From Micrococcales bacterium (GTDB lineage: Bacteria; Actinomycetota; Actinomycetes; Actinomycetales; Microbacteriaceae): 64,000 nucleotides of DNA. This document shows, in pieces, positions 26,514 through 34,906 of this stretch. A model generated the notes under the pieces. The model was not told the DNA's origin, searched no databases, and saw only the letters and a list, made by a program, of their open reading frames with translations. The stretch lies in NCBI GenBank assembly GCA_017306245.1, contig JAFKIY010000001.1:124001-188000 (forward strand), given 5' to 3'. The position numbers were made by a program, and so were the translations under genes. Positions within the stretch are counted from its first letter, which is position 1. Every line of letters starts with the position of its first letter.

Positions 26514-27206
26514 TCACACGAACAGGTTCGCGCGCTCCAGGTCCTCGGCAAAGTCGATTTCGACCGCGTAAAGGTCCGAAATGTCGAGGGGTTCGACGCG
26601 GAGGCCGTCCTCCTCGATCGCGAGCTCGAGTCCACGCTCGAAGTAGTCCTGGTCGTTCACGCGGTTCAGCTGGCGCAGCAGCGCCGCCTTGCCGTCGCGG
26701 GAGACGTAGTTGATGCCGACGGCCTCGCCGAGACCATCCTTCACGCTCTTGGAGAGTTCGCGGATGTAGCCGTGCGAATCCGTCGTGTACTTGACTTCCT
26801 CATCCGAGACCTTGGCGGTGTTCACGGAAACGAAGGACTGGTCGCGGGCGACGAGCATGGCGGCCCGCTCGAGAGCCTCCGGGTCGAAGACGACGTCGCC
26901 GTTCATCCACAGCACGCCGCCCGGGTTCGAGGCGCGGAGGGCTCGCAGGAGGCTCTTGGAGGTGTTCGTCTGGTCGTACTGTTCGTTGTACACGAACGAG
27001 GCTTCGGGGAACGCTTCGATGACGTGCTCGAGCTTGTAGCCGACGACGATGGTCACTTTCGCGTTCGTGCCGAAGGCGTGGGCGATGTTGTCGAACTGCT
27101 GCTGCATGATGGTGCGGCCGTCGCTCAACTCGGTGAGCGGCTTGGGCAGTGAACGACCCAGCCTGCTGCCCATCCCGGCAGCGAGGATTACGATCTGGGT
27201 GGTCAT
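26514..27206 (-). CDS. Sugar/polyol phosphate nucleotidyltransferase (LicC/TarI-like)
   Basis: From the ATG at 27206, behind AAGGAG, the 230-residue protein opens with the NTP-transferase signature VILAAGMGSRLG followed by the SLPKPLTEL lysine motif. Further segments are TIVVGYKLEHVIE, LWMNGDVVFDPE (metal-binding Asp) and EIDFAEDLERA. The short length and pattern fit the phosphocholine cytidylyltransferase/CTP:polyol-phosphate branch. In this setting it would activate the phospho-alcohol (for example CDP-glycerol or CDP-ribitol) used by the glycerophosphotransferases, but glucose-1-phosphate or phosphocholine cannot be excluded. Confidence 0.82.
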   Translation of the reverse strand: MTTQIVILAAGMGSRLGRSLPKPLTELSDGRTIMQQQFDNIAHAFGTNAKVTIVVGYKLEHVIEAFPEASFVYNEQYDQTNTSKSLLRALRASNPGGVLWMNGDVVFDPEALERAAMLVARDQSFVSVNTAKVSDEEVKYTTDSHGYIRELSKSVKDGLGEAVGINYVSRDGKAALLRQLNRVNDQDYFERGLELAIEEDGLRVEPLDISDLYAVEIDFAEDLERANLFV

Positions 27207-27400
27207 GCGTGCTCCTTGAAGGTCGTTGGATGCTGCAGGGTGAACCCCGGTTTTCCGGGCGCAGCACAATATCAGACACTTCGTCGTGCACTTGCCACTG
27301 TAATCGGCAAACCTTCAGGAAAGTCGGGGAAGTTCGGGGTTGTGGCCAATTCGTGATGATGCCGCTTCGACGTCCGGAGAGCAACCGTCGGGTTGATACG

Positions 27401-28369
27401 GTGGACTTCGTGCAAACAGCCGAGAGCATCCTCGCAAAATTTGACGTGCTGATCGAGAAACTCGAAGCTGACGCGGCCAAGGACAAGCTGGCAATCCAGG
27501 CGGCGGAGCGCGCGGCGAAGGCTGCTGCCGCCGCGGCCGCGGAGGCGGCGAGTGCCAAGCCGGATGTTTCCGTCAAGACGAAGACCGCATCCGCAGGCCA
27601 GGATGGCGCGGAGCATGTTCTCCAGGTGCGCGGACTGGCCAAGAAATTCGGCACCACCACGGCGGTGGCCGGGATCGACCTGGATGTGCGCGCCGGAACG
27701 ATTTTCGGCATTGTCGGGCCGAACGGCGCAGGCAAGACGACGACCCTGTCGATGGTCACGGGGCTGCTGCGGCCGGACGCCGGAACCGTGATCGTGCACG
27801 GCGCGGATGTGTGGCAGGACCCTGCGGCCGCGAAACGCCAGATGGGCGTACTCCCGGATCGGCTCCGGCTCTTCGACCGGCTGACCGGGAGCCAGCTCCT
27901 CTTCTACGCCGGTGTGCTGCGCGGTCTCCCCGCCGACACGGTCCGCGAGCGCATCGGGCAGCTGTCGTCGTCGTTCGGCCTGGATGAGGCGCTCGCTCGG
28001 CTCGTCGCCGACTACTCGGCGGGCATGACGAAAAAGCTTTCGCTCGCTGCCGCGCTCATCCATTCCCCGCGCATGCTGGTTCTGGATGAACCGTTCGAGT
28101 CCGTCGACCCCGTCTCCGCGGCGAACATCATCGAGATCCTGAGGAAGTACGTTGCCGCGGGCGGAACAGTCGTGTTGTCCAGCCACAGCATGGACCTGAT
28201 TGAACGGGTGTGCGACTCGGTGGCGATCATCGTCGAAGGGGCGGTGCTGGCATCCGGAACCGTGAAGAAGGTTCGCGGTTCCGGGACCCTTGAGGACAAG
28301 TTCGTCAAACTCGCGGGCGGGCGCACGAGCGTGGAAGGCATGGAGTGGTTGCACAGTTTCTCGGACTGA
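27401..28369 (+). CDS. ABC transporter ATP-binding protein with N-terminal coiled region
   Basis: I choose the GTG at 27401 (322 residues); GTG at 27410 and ATG at 27356 are alternatives. Residues 1-75 are helical, Ala/Lys-rich (AAERAAKAAAAAAAEAASAK) and precede the ATPase domain, an uncommon extension. The ABC core has Walker A GPNGAGKTT, Q-loop QMGVLPD, a signature YSAGMTKKLSLAAAL (less canonical than LSGGQ), Walker B MLVLDEPFE and SSHSMDLIE. It overlaps the following membrane gene by 25 bp and presumably energises it. Substrate unknown; drug or lipid export is typical of this ABC-2 type. Confidence 0.87.
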   Translation: MDFVQTAESILAKFDVLIEKLEADAAKDKLAIQAAERAAKAAAAAAAEAASAKPDVSVKTKTASAGQDGAEHVLQVRGLAKKFGTTTAVAGIDLDVRAGTIFGIVGPNGAGKTTTLSMVTGLLRPDAGTVIVHGADVWQDPAAAKRQMGVLPDRLRLFDRLTGSQLLFYAGVLRGLPADTVRERIGQLSSSFGLDEALARLVADYSAGMTKKLSLAAALIHSPRMLVLDEPFESVDPVSAANIIEILRKYVAAGGTVVLSSHSMDLIERVCDSVAIIVEGAVLASGTVKKVRGSGTLEDKFVKLAGGRTSVEGMEWLHSFSD

Positions 28370-29919
28370 AGCTGCGCCTGCTCGGCAACCTGTTCCGGCG
28401 CAGCCCGTGGCAGGTTTTCGGCATGGTGGTCGGGCTCCTGTACGGGCTTGGCGCGGCGTTTGCCTGCGTCGTGGGGCTCGTTGCGCTGAGGCTCGCCGAC
28501 GTCGAACTGGCGCGGAGCATCGTCGTTGTCGCCGGGTCGCTCATCGTGCTGGGGTTTCTGGTCGTTCCCCTGGTTTTCGGCGCCGACGACACGATCGATC
28601 CGCGCAAGTTCTCGTTGCTGGGGATCCCGAATGGCCGCCTTGCCGCTGGGCTGGCCGCGGCGGCGTTCATTGGCGTTCCCGCGCTCGTGTTGATGATCAT
28701 CGCGGCCGCGCAAGTGGTGACCTGGTCGAGGAGCGGGCCCGCGGCGGCGTTCGCCGTGGTCTCCGCGGTGCTGCTCGTGGTCACCGGCATCCTCGGTGCC
28801 CGAGTCACCACGACCGTGGCAACGCTGCTCCTGGCCACCCGCCGGGCGAGGGAAGCGACCGGGCTCATCGCCCTCGTCGTCCTGAGCGCGCTCTCCCCGC
28901 TCATCGCCGCCATGGTGACTGTGGACTGGCAGAAGCAGGGGCTCGCCGTTCTCCACTCCATCGCGGATGTCGCGGCGTGGACCCCGCTCGGGGCCGTGTG
29001 GGCCGCGCCGGCGCTCGCCGCAGCGGGGGAGATGGGACCCGCAACTGGCGCGCTGGCGATCGCGGTGGGATTCGTCGTCCTGCTGTGGCTCGCCTGGCGT
29101 GGACTCATCGCGGTGATGCTCGTTTCACCGGAGCGGGTTTCGCGCACCCGCGCGTACACCGGTCTCGGATGGTTCGCGAGGCTCCCCGCGACCCCGGCGG
29201 GCGCCATCGCGGCCCGCAGCCTCAGCTACTGGGGCAGGGATCCGCGGTACCGGTCGGCGCTCGTCATCGTGCCCATCGTTCCCGCGGTGATGATCGGCGC
29301 GCTCACGATTGCGGGGGTGCCCCTGCACCTTCTGGTCCTTCTGCCCGTGCCGGTCATGTGCTTCTTCCTCGCCTGGAGCACCGTGCACAACGATGTGGCC
29401 TACGACAACACCGCGGTGTGGCTGCACGTCGCAGCGAACACCGACGGCAGGGCCGACCGCCTTGGCCGGGTTGTGCCGCCGCTCGCGCTCGGCATCATCG
29501 TGATCGCGGTCGGCACTCCGCTTTCCGCCTGGGCGTTCGGTTCGGCGGACGTCGTGCCCTCGATACTCGGGGTGAGCCTGTGCACGCTCCTGGTCGGGCT
29601 CGGGCTCTCCAGCGTGATCTCTGCGGGCTTCCCCTACCCGGCCGTGCATCCGGGCGACAGCCCGTTCGCGCAACCGCAGTCGAGCGCCGGGGCGGCATCC
29701 TGGGTGCAGGGCTTGTCCCTTCTCGGCGTGCTGGCGGTCACGGCGCCGACCGTGTTTCTGGCGATTCTCGGGATCGCCGAAGGCGGCGGCTGGCATATCG
29801 CGGCGCTGCTCGTGGGCACCGCGACGGGAATTGCCGCGCTGTGGGGCGGCATTTGGCTTGGCGGACTCGTATTCGACAAGCGTGGCCCGGAACTCCTCGC
29901 CTTCACCGCGAAATACTGA
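28345..29919 (+). CDS. ABC-2 type transporter membrane subunit
   Basis: The 524-residue protein begins at a GTG inside the end of the ATPase gene. It has about 12 to 14 hydrophobic helices in two halves, with few loops. The N-terminus (LGLKLRLLGNLFRRSPWQ) looks like a cytoplasmic amphipathic interface helix. No recognisable substrate domain is present. The overlap with the ATP-binding gene indicates that the two form an exporter. Similar large membrane partners of unknown cargo are common in Microbacteriaceae. A short DUF3039 gene follows on the same strand. Confidence 0.8.
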   Translation: MVAQFLGLKLRLLGNLFRRSPWQVFGMVVGLLYGLGAAFACVVGLVALRLADVELARSIVVVAGSLIVLGFLVVPLVFGADDTIDPRKFSLLGIPNGRLAAGLAAAAFIGVPALVLMIIAAAQVVTWSRSGPAAAFAVVSAVLLVVTGILGARVTTTVATLLLATRRAREATGLIALVVLSALSPLIAAMVTVDWQKQGLAVLHSIADVAAWTPLGAVWAAPALAAAGEMGPATGALAIAVGFVVLLWLAWRGLIAVMLVSPERVSRTRAYTGLGWFARLPATPAGAIAARSLSYWGRDPRYRSALVIVPIVPAVMIGALTIAGVPLHLLVLLPVPVMCFFLAWSTVHNDVAYDNTAVWLHVAANTDGRADRLGRVVPPLALGIIVIAVGTPLSAWAFGSADVVPSILGVSLCTLLVGLGLSSVISAGFPYPAVHPGDSPFAQPQSSAGAASWVQGLSLLGVLAVTAPTVFLAILGIAEGGGWHIAALLVGTATGIAALWGGIWLGGLVFDKRGPELLAFTAKY

Positions 29920-29955
29920 CCTGCGGCCCCCACCCGCGCGCAGTATCGTAGAAGC

Positions 29956-30222
29956 ATGAGTTCGACCGACACCGAGCACACCGGGGGTGGCACCTCCACG
30001 CTGGACCGTGAACTCGAGGAGCTCCTGAACCAGGAGCAGCTCGAGGACGGCGACCACGAGCGTTTCTCCCACTACGTGCCGAAGGACAAGATCCTGGAGT
30101 CAGCGCTGACCGGGAAGCCGGTTCGGGCGCTGTGCGGCAAACTTTGGACGCCGGGGCGCGACCCGGAGAAATTTCCGGTGTGCCCGACCTGCAAAGAGGT
30201 TTACGAGAAGCTGAAGAAGTAG
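29956..30222 (+). CDS. DUF3039 family protein
   Basis: This 88-residue protein matches DUF3039: an acidic N-terminus, the segment GDHERFSHYVPKDKILESA, ALTGKPVRALCGK and a C-terminal VCPTCKEVYEKL. The cysteines (RALCGK and CPTC) suggest a small zinc site. The family is common in Actinobacteria and has no established function. It ends 4 bp before the convergent pncB gene. Confidence 0.88.
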   Translation: MSSTDTEHTGGGTSTLDRELEELLNQEQLEDGDHERFSHYVPKDKILESALTGKPVRALCGKLWTPGRDPEKFPVCPTCKEVYEKLKK

Positions 30223-30226
30223 CCGG

Positions 30227-31531
30227 CTAATCGTAAATGGTGGGGATGACCGGTTCGCCGCGCGCGAGCCGGAACGCATCCACGGGCAGTTCGGCGACCG
30301 CGACCGCACGATGGTCCCGAGCCAGTGCCGTTCCCTGGATGCCGAGGTAACGCGGGTCAGCGGTGCCGTCGACGACAAGGTGGACGAGCAGGGGGCGCCC
30401 CGAATCCGGTATGGTTGCTGCAGCATCCGGACCGTCCTCGACGTGGAGCACCTCGGCGGTGGCGATGCCGCCCCTGAGCATGCGAACCGGATATTTCCTG
30501 CCGCCAATGGAAAGTTTCGCAGGGGATTTCTTCGCCACCGGCACCCACTCGCCGTCGGCACCGGTTCGGGCAACGAGCTTGTACACCATGCCGGCCGTCG
30601 GAGATCCGGAGCCGGTGACGACCGACGTGCCGACGCCGTAAGAGTCGACCGGGGCGACCTGGAGCGCCGCGATCGCGTATTCGTCGAGGTCGCTCGTCAC
30701 CGTGATCTTCGTGGCGCTGGCGCCGAGCCCATCGAGCTGTTTGCGCACCGCCAGCGCCTGACCCGGAAGGTCGCCGCTGTCGATCCGAACCGCGCCGAGC
30801 GATGGTCCGGCCACCCGCACAGCGAGGTCGACGGCCGCGGTCACGTCGTAGGTGTCGACGAGGAGGGTGGTTTCCGGGCCGAGCGCCGCAACCTGGGCGC
30901 GGAACGCATCCTCCTCCGAATCGTGCAGGAGCGTGAACGAGTGCGCGGCGGTGCCCATGGTCGGGATTCCCCAGGTGCGCCCCGCCTCAAGGTTGCTCGT
31001 GGCGCTGAATCCGGCGATGAAGGCGGCGCGCGCCGCCGCGACCGCACCGCGCTCCGTGGCCCTGCGCGAACCCATCTCGGCGAGAGGGCGCCCATCCGCC
31101 GCCGTGACCATTCGGCTCGCGGCGCTGGCCACGGCGGAATCGAAATTCAGGATGCTGAGGGCGAGCGTCTCCAGCACGACCGCCTCGGCGAACGTTCCTT
31201 CGACGATGAGGATGGGGGAACCCGGAAAGTACACCTCGCCCTCCCGGTAACCCCAGATGTTGCCGGAGAAACGGTAGTCGGCGAGCCAGTCGAGGGTGTC
31301 GGCATCGACGACGCCGTTCGTGCGCAGCCAGTCGAGTTCGTCACCCCCGAACCGGAACTCGGCGAGCTGCTCGAGGAACCTGCCGGTTCCCGCCACGACG
31401 CCGTAGCGGCGGCCGTTCGGCAGGTGCCGGGCGAACACCTCGAAAACGGAGCGCCGGTTGGCCGTTCCGGCCTTTCGGGCGGCCTCCACCATGGTGAGTT
31501 CGTAGCGGTCGGTCAGGAGTGCGCTGGTCAC
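30227..31531 (-). CDS. pncB: Nicotinate phosphoribosyltransferase
   Basis: The 434-residue protein is a complete nicotinate phosphoribosyltransferase: it starts ALLTDRYELTMVEAARKAG, and has FEVFARHLPNGRRYGV, GSRRA, the phosphorylated-His region TMGTAAHSFTLLH, VDTYDV and GAVRIDSGDLPG for ribose-phosphate binding. It converts nicotinate, PRPP and ATP to nicotinate mononucleotide in NAD salvage (Preiss-Handler pathway), in the cytosol. The GTG start at 31531 fits the family N-terminus. It is divergent from murI with an 81-bp inverted repeat in the 185-bp gap. Confidence 0.93.
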   Translation of the reverse strand: MTSALLTDRYELTMVEAARKAGTANRRSVFEVFARHLPNGRRYGVVAGTGRFLEQLAEFRFGGDELDWLRTNGVVDADTLDWLADYRFSGNIWGYREGEVYFPGSPILIVEGTFAEAVVLETLALSILNFDSAVASAASRMVTAADGRPLAEMGSRRATERGAVAAARAAFIAGFSATSNLEAGRTWGIPTMGTAAHSFTLLHDSEEDAFRAQVAALGPETTLLVDTYDVTAAVDLAVRVAGPSLGAVRIDSGDLPGQALAVRKQLDGLGASATKITVTSDLDEYAIAALQVAPVDSYGVGTSVVTGSGSPTAGMVYKLVARTGADGEWVPVAKKSPAKLSIGGRKYPVRMLRGGIATAEVLHVEDGPDAAATIPDSGRPLLVHLVVDGTADPRYLGIQGTALARDHRAVAVAELPVDAFRLARGEPVIPTIYD

Positions 31532-31572
31532 CCCACGAGCCTACCCGCGCAGCCATTTCCCGCCCGCTTTTC

Positions 31573-31653
31573 CTGTTTTGCAGGACATCAATCCACTTGG
31601 GAGTCATGCTGCAGGTTCTAAGCCAAATTTGTCGGGGATGTCCTGCAAAACAG
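31573..31653. repeat. 81-bp intergenic inverted repeat, element B
   Basis: Arms of 17 bp, CTGTTTTGCAGGACATC (31573-31589) and its exact complement (31637-31653), flank 47 bp. It lies between the divergent pncB and murI genes, upstream of both, so it is not a terminator. It has the same size and layout as elements A and C but different arm sequence. Confidence 0.75.
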
Positions 31654-31716
31654 TGAAGGCGGGGGGCGGATGGGGCGGCACGACAGTGGGGCGGATGCTC
31701 GGTAGACTCGTTTCTC

Positions 31717-32556
31717 GTGACCGACGCTCCCCTTGGCATCTTCGATTCCGGCGTTGGCGGGCTCACGGTGGCCAGGGCGATCATCGACCAGTTGCCGAAC
31801 GAGTCGATCGTGTATGTCGGCGACACCGCCCACTCTCCCTACGGCCCGAAACCGATCGCGCAGGTCCGCGAGTACGCGCTCGCCGTCATGGACGACCTCG
31901 TCGCGGAGGGCGTCAAACTCCTCGTGATCGCGTGCAACACAGCGTCGGCGGCCATGCTTCGGGATGCGCGCGAACGGTTCACGGACGGCTACGGCATTCC
32001 CGTGGTCGAGGTGATCCAGCCCGCCGTCCGCGCGGCGGTGCGCCAGACCCGCAACAACAGGGTCGGAGTGATCGGCACGGAGGGCACGATCAAGTCGCGC
32101 GCGTACGAGGATGCCTTCGCTGCGGCATCCGAACTCGAACTGTTCACGCGCGCGTGCCCCCGGTTTGTCGAGTTCGTGGAGGCCGGGGTGACGTCGAGCC
32201 CCGAGTTGTTCCGGGTCGCCGAAGACTATCTCGCGCCGCTCAAAGCGGCCGGAGTGGACACGGTCGTGCTCGGCTGCACCCACTACCCGCTCATGTCCGC
32301 GGCAATTCAGTTCATCCTGGGGAACTCGGTGACCCTCGTGTCCAGCGCCGAGGAGACCGCGTTCGATGTTTTCGATACGCTCGTGAACCACCAGTTGCTG
32401 CGCGACGCATCAACCCCGCCGAGTTACCGTTTCGAGGCCACCGGGGACAGCAAGACCGAGTTCCTCGCCTTGGCGAGACGGTTTCTCGGCCCCGAGGTTT
32501 CCGCAGTGCAGTTGGTGGAGACCACCGTTTCGACGACAGCAGAGGATCCGGCCTGA
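31717..32556 (+). CDS. murI: Glutamate racemase
   Basis: The 279-residue enzyme begins at a GTG with [17 protein letters not shown]. It has both catalytic cysteines, in [12 protein letters not shown] and [10 protein letters not shown], and the [10 protein letters not shown] substrate segment. It interconverts L- and D-glutamate to feed peptidoglycan synthesis. It is the first of three tightly linked genes: rph begins 1 bp after its stop and rdgB 8 bp after rph. This murI-rph-rdgB order is widespread in Actinobacteria. Confidence 0.95.
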   Translation: MTDAPLGIFDSGVGGLTVARAIIDQLPNESIVYVGDTAHSPYGPKPIAQVREYALAVMDDLVAEGVKLLVIACNTASAAMLRDARERFTDGYGIPVVEVIQPAVRAAVRQTRNNRVGVIGTEGTIKSRAYEDAFAAASELELFTRACPRFVEFVEAGVTSSPELFRVAEDYLAPLKAAGVDTVVLGCTHYPLMSAAIQFILGNSVTLVSSAEETAFDVFDTLVNHQLLRDASTPPSYRFEATGDSKTEFLALARRFLGPEVSAVQLVETTVSTTAEDPA

Positions 32557-32557
32557 C

Positions 32558-33289
32558 ATGACCGACGTACGAGTCGATGGCCGCGCGGCCGACGAGCTTC
32601 GCCCGATCACGATCGAACGCGGCTGGAGCGAACAGGCGGAGGGGAGCGCGCTCATCTCCTTCGGCCGCACGAAAGTGCTGTGCACGGCATCCTTCACGAA
32701 CGGCGTGCCGCGCTGGATGACCGGCAAAGGCAAGGGCTGGGTGACCGCCGAATATTCGATGCTTCCGCGCTCCACGAACGAACGCATGGACCGCGAGTCG
32801 GTGAAGGGCCGCATCGGTGGTCGCACGCACGAGATCTCCCGGCTCGTCGGGCGAAGCCTGCGCGCGGTCGTCGACATGAAGGCGCTCGGCGAGAACACGA
32901 TCGTGATCGACTGCGACGTGCTCCAGGCGGATGGCGGCACCCGCACCGCCGCGATCACGGGCGCCTACGTTGCCCTCGCGGATGCGCTCGAGTGGGGTCG
33001 CGCGCAGCAGTTCATCGGCAAGAACGCGAAGCCGCTGTTCGACAGCGTCGCGGCGGTGAGCGTTGGCATCATCGAGGGGACGCCCATGCTCGACCTGGCC
33101 TATACCGAGGACGTGCGTGCGGAAACCGACATGAACGTCGTCGTGACGGGCCGCGGCCTGTTCGTCGAGGTGCAGGGCACCGCCGAGGGCGCGCCGTTCG
33201 ACCGGAGCGAGCTGGATGCCCTGCTCGACCTGGCTCTCGCCGGCACGTCCTCGCTCACTCGCATCCAGGCATCCGCGCTCGAATCCTGA
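32558..33289 (+). CDS. rph: Ribonuclease PH
   Basis: The 243-residue protein is a full-length RNase PH. It has the N-terminal [22 protein letters not shown], the phosphate-binding [16 protein letters not shown] and [23 protein letters not shown] region ([14 protein letters not shown]). It trims the 3' ends of pre-tRNAs phosphorolytically using inorganic phosphate. It lies between murI and rdgB in one operon. Nothing is missing or unusual. Confidence 0.95.
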   Translation: MTDVRVDGRAADELRPITIERGWSEQAEGSALISFGRTKVLCTASFTNGVPRWMTGKGKGWVTAEYSMLPRSTNERMDRESVKGRIGGRTHEISRLVGRSLRAVVDMKALGENTIVIDCDVLQADGGTRTAAITGAYVALADALEWGRAQQFIGKNAKPLFDSVAAVSVGIIEGTPMLDLAYTEDVRAETDMNVVVTGRGLFVEVQGTAEGAPFDRSELDALLDLALAGTSSLTRIQASALES

Positions 33290-33297
33290 GATCCGCC

Positions 33298-33909
33298 ATG
33301 AAACTTGTCCTCGCCACGCACAACGCGCACAAGGTGGTGGAGCTGCGAGACATCCTCGGTCCGCTCCTGGACGGCATCGACCTGATCGGCTACGACGGCC
33401 CGGAACCCGTCGAGGATGGGGCGACGTTCGAGGAGAACGCGCTCATCAAGGCGCGCGCGGCGTTTGACCACACGGGCCTCCCCACGATTGCGGATGACTC
33501 CGGAATTTGCCTCGCGTCGCTCGGCGGCGCGCCGGGCATCAATTCCGCCCGCTACGCCGGCACCCGGGTCGACGAGGACAATGTCGCGCATCTGCTGGAG
33601 GAGTTGACCGCGGTCGGCGCGAACTCCGAGGCCGATCGCCGCGCGGAGTTCTGCTGTGCCGCGGCGTTCGTGGCGGACGGCATAGAGCACGTGGAACTGG
33701 GTGTGTGGCCGGGGACTGTCCTGCCTGCGCCCGTCGGCACGCACGGATTCGGCTACGACCCGGTGTTCCGGCCGGACGGCTACGAGGTCGCCTCTGCCGA
33801 GCTGACCGCGGAACAGAAGAACGAGATCAGCCACCGGCATCGCGCATTCACCGCGCTCCTGCCCATCGTGCGGGAGTACCTGGTGAAATCGACAATCATT
33901 CCTGACTAG
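33298..33909 (+). CDS. rdgB: Non-canonical purine NTP pyrophosphatase (HAM1/RdgB)
   Basis: The 203-residue protein starts KLVLATHNAHKVVELRDIL and contains FEENALIKARAAF, TIADDSGICL, GINSARYAG and THGFGYDPVF, the conserved HAM1/RdgB motifs. It hydrolyses ITP, dITP and XTP to monophosphates, keeping deaminated purines out of nucleic acids. It closes the murI-rph-rdgB operon; a cation efflux gene follows 44 bp later. Confidence 0.94.
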   Translation: MKLVLATHNAHKVVELRDILGPLLDGIDLIGYDGPEPVEDGATFEENALIKARAAFDHTGLPTIADDSGICLASLGGAPGINSARYAGTRVDEDNVAHLLEELTAVGANSEADRRAEFCCAAAFVADGIEHVELGVWPGTVLPAPVGTHGFGYDPVFRPDGYEVASAELTAEQKNEISHRHRAFTALLPIVREYLVKSTIIPD

Positions 33910-33953
33910 CGCCAGCGGTCGCGCCGGGCGGTGTGCCGCCGTACGGTGGTGGT

Positions 33954-34859
33954 GTGGCCCACAATCATCACTCCGGAGCTAACCGCACGCGCCTGTCGAT
34001 CGTGCTGGGCATCGTCGGCGTTGTTCTCATCATCGAGGTGGTCGGCGCCATCCTCACCGGCTCTCTCGCCCTGCTGGCGGACGCAGGCCACATGTTCTCC
34101 GACACGGTCGGGCTCGCCGTGGCGCTCGCCGCGACCGTCATCGCGGCCAGACCGGCAACCGATCGCGCGACGTTCGGATTCCAGCGCGCGGAAGTGTTCG
34201 GCGCGCTCATCAACGGACTGATCCTCCTCGCCGTGGCGATTGCGGTGGGCGTGCAGGCGGTCGTCCGCCTGGCCGAACCCGGCGAAGTCGAGATTCAAAG
34301 CCTCCCGATGCTCATCGTGGCCACGCTGGGGCTCCTCGCCAATGTTGCCGCGGCCCTCATCCTGCGTTCCCAGGCGAAGACTTCGATCAACATGCGCGGC
34401 GCATACCTCGAGGTGCTCGGCGACCTTCTGGGTTCCCTTGCCGCGATCGTGGCCGCGGTGATCATCCTCACCACCGGGTTCATGCCGGCCGACGCCATCG
34501 CGTCGCTCGCGATCGCGCTCATGATCGCGCCGCGGGCGGCGCTGCTCCTGCGGGATGCCGTGCACGTGCTCGGCGAGTCCGTGCCGGTGGACACGAGCGT
34601 GGCCGAAATCCGCGACCACATCCTCGCGACGCCGGGCGTCGTGGACGTGCACGACGTGCACGTGTGGGCGATCACGTCCGGCAACCCAGTGTTCTCCGCG
34701 CACGTCGTCGTCGCCGACGAGGTGTTTGCCCGCCAGGACACCGGCAAGCTCCTCGACGAACTCGCCGCCTGCCTGTCCGACCATTTCGACGTCGACCATT
34801 CCACATTCCAGCTGGAGCCGGCCGAGCACGCGAGGCACGAGGATCACGTGCACGACTAA
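33954..34859 (+). CDS. Cation diffusion facilitator (CzcD-like) efflux protein
   Basis: From the GTG at 33954, giving a His-rich start VAHNHHSGAN, the 301-residue protein has six membrane segments and the CDF metal site motifs ALLADAGHMFSD (TM2) and LEVLGDLLGSLAA (TM5). The C-terminal cytoplasmic domain contains VVDVHDVHVWAI and a His-rich tail. Such proteins expel Zn, Co, Cd, Fe or Mn with proton antiport. It lies directly upstream of mntH and mntR, so a role in manganese or zinc balance is plausible but inferred. A start 7 codons earlier is possible. Confidence 0.9.
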   Translation: MAHNHHSGANRTRLSIVLGIVGVVLIIEVVGAILTGSLALLADAGHMFSDTVGLAVALAATVIAARPATDRATFGFQRAEVFGALINGLILLAVAIAVGVQAVVRLAEPGEVEIQSLPMLIVATLGLLANVAAALILRSQAKTSINMRGAYLEVLGDLLGSLAAIVAAVIILTTGFMPADAIASLAIALMIAPRAALLLRDAVHVLGESVPVDTSVAEIRDHILATPGVVDVHDVHVWAITSGNPVFSAHVVVADEVFARQDTGKLLDELAACLSDHFDVDHSTFQLEPAEHARHEDHVHD

Positions 34860-34883
34860 CTCGCGGAGCCGGCCGCAAGAACC

Positions 34884-34906
34884 TATAATTTCGGTGTGCC
34901 GAAAAT
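34884..34906 (+). promoter_or_regulatory. mntH promoter with overlapping palindromic operator
   Basis: A consensus -10 box TATAAT (34884-34889) is followed 7 nt later by the GTG start of mntH, implying a leaderless or nearly leaderless transcript. The palindrome ATTTCGGTGTGCCGAAAAT (arms TTTCGG/CCGAAA) covers the presumed start site and the first codons. Binding of a repressor here would block RNA polymerase; MntR is encoded just downstream of mntH. No good -35 hexamer is visible. Confidence 0.65.
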
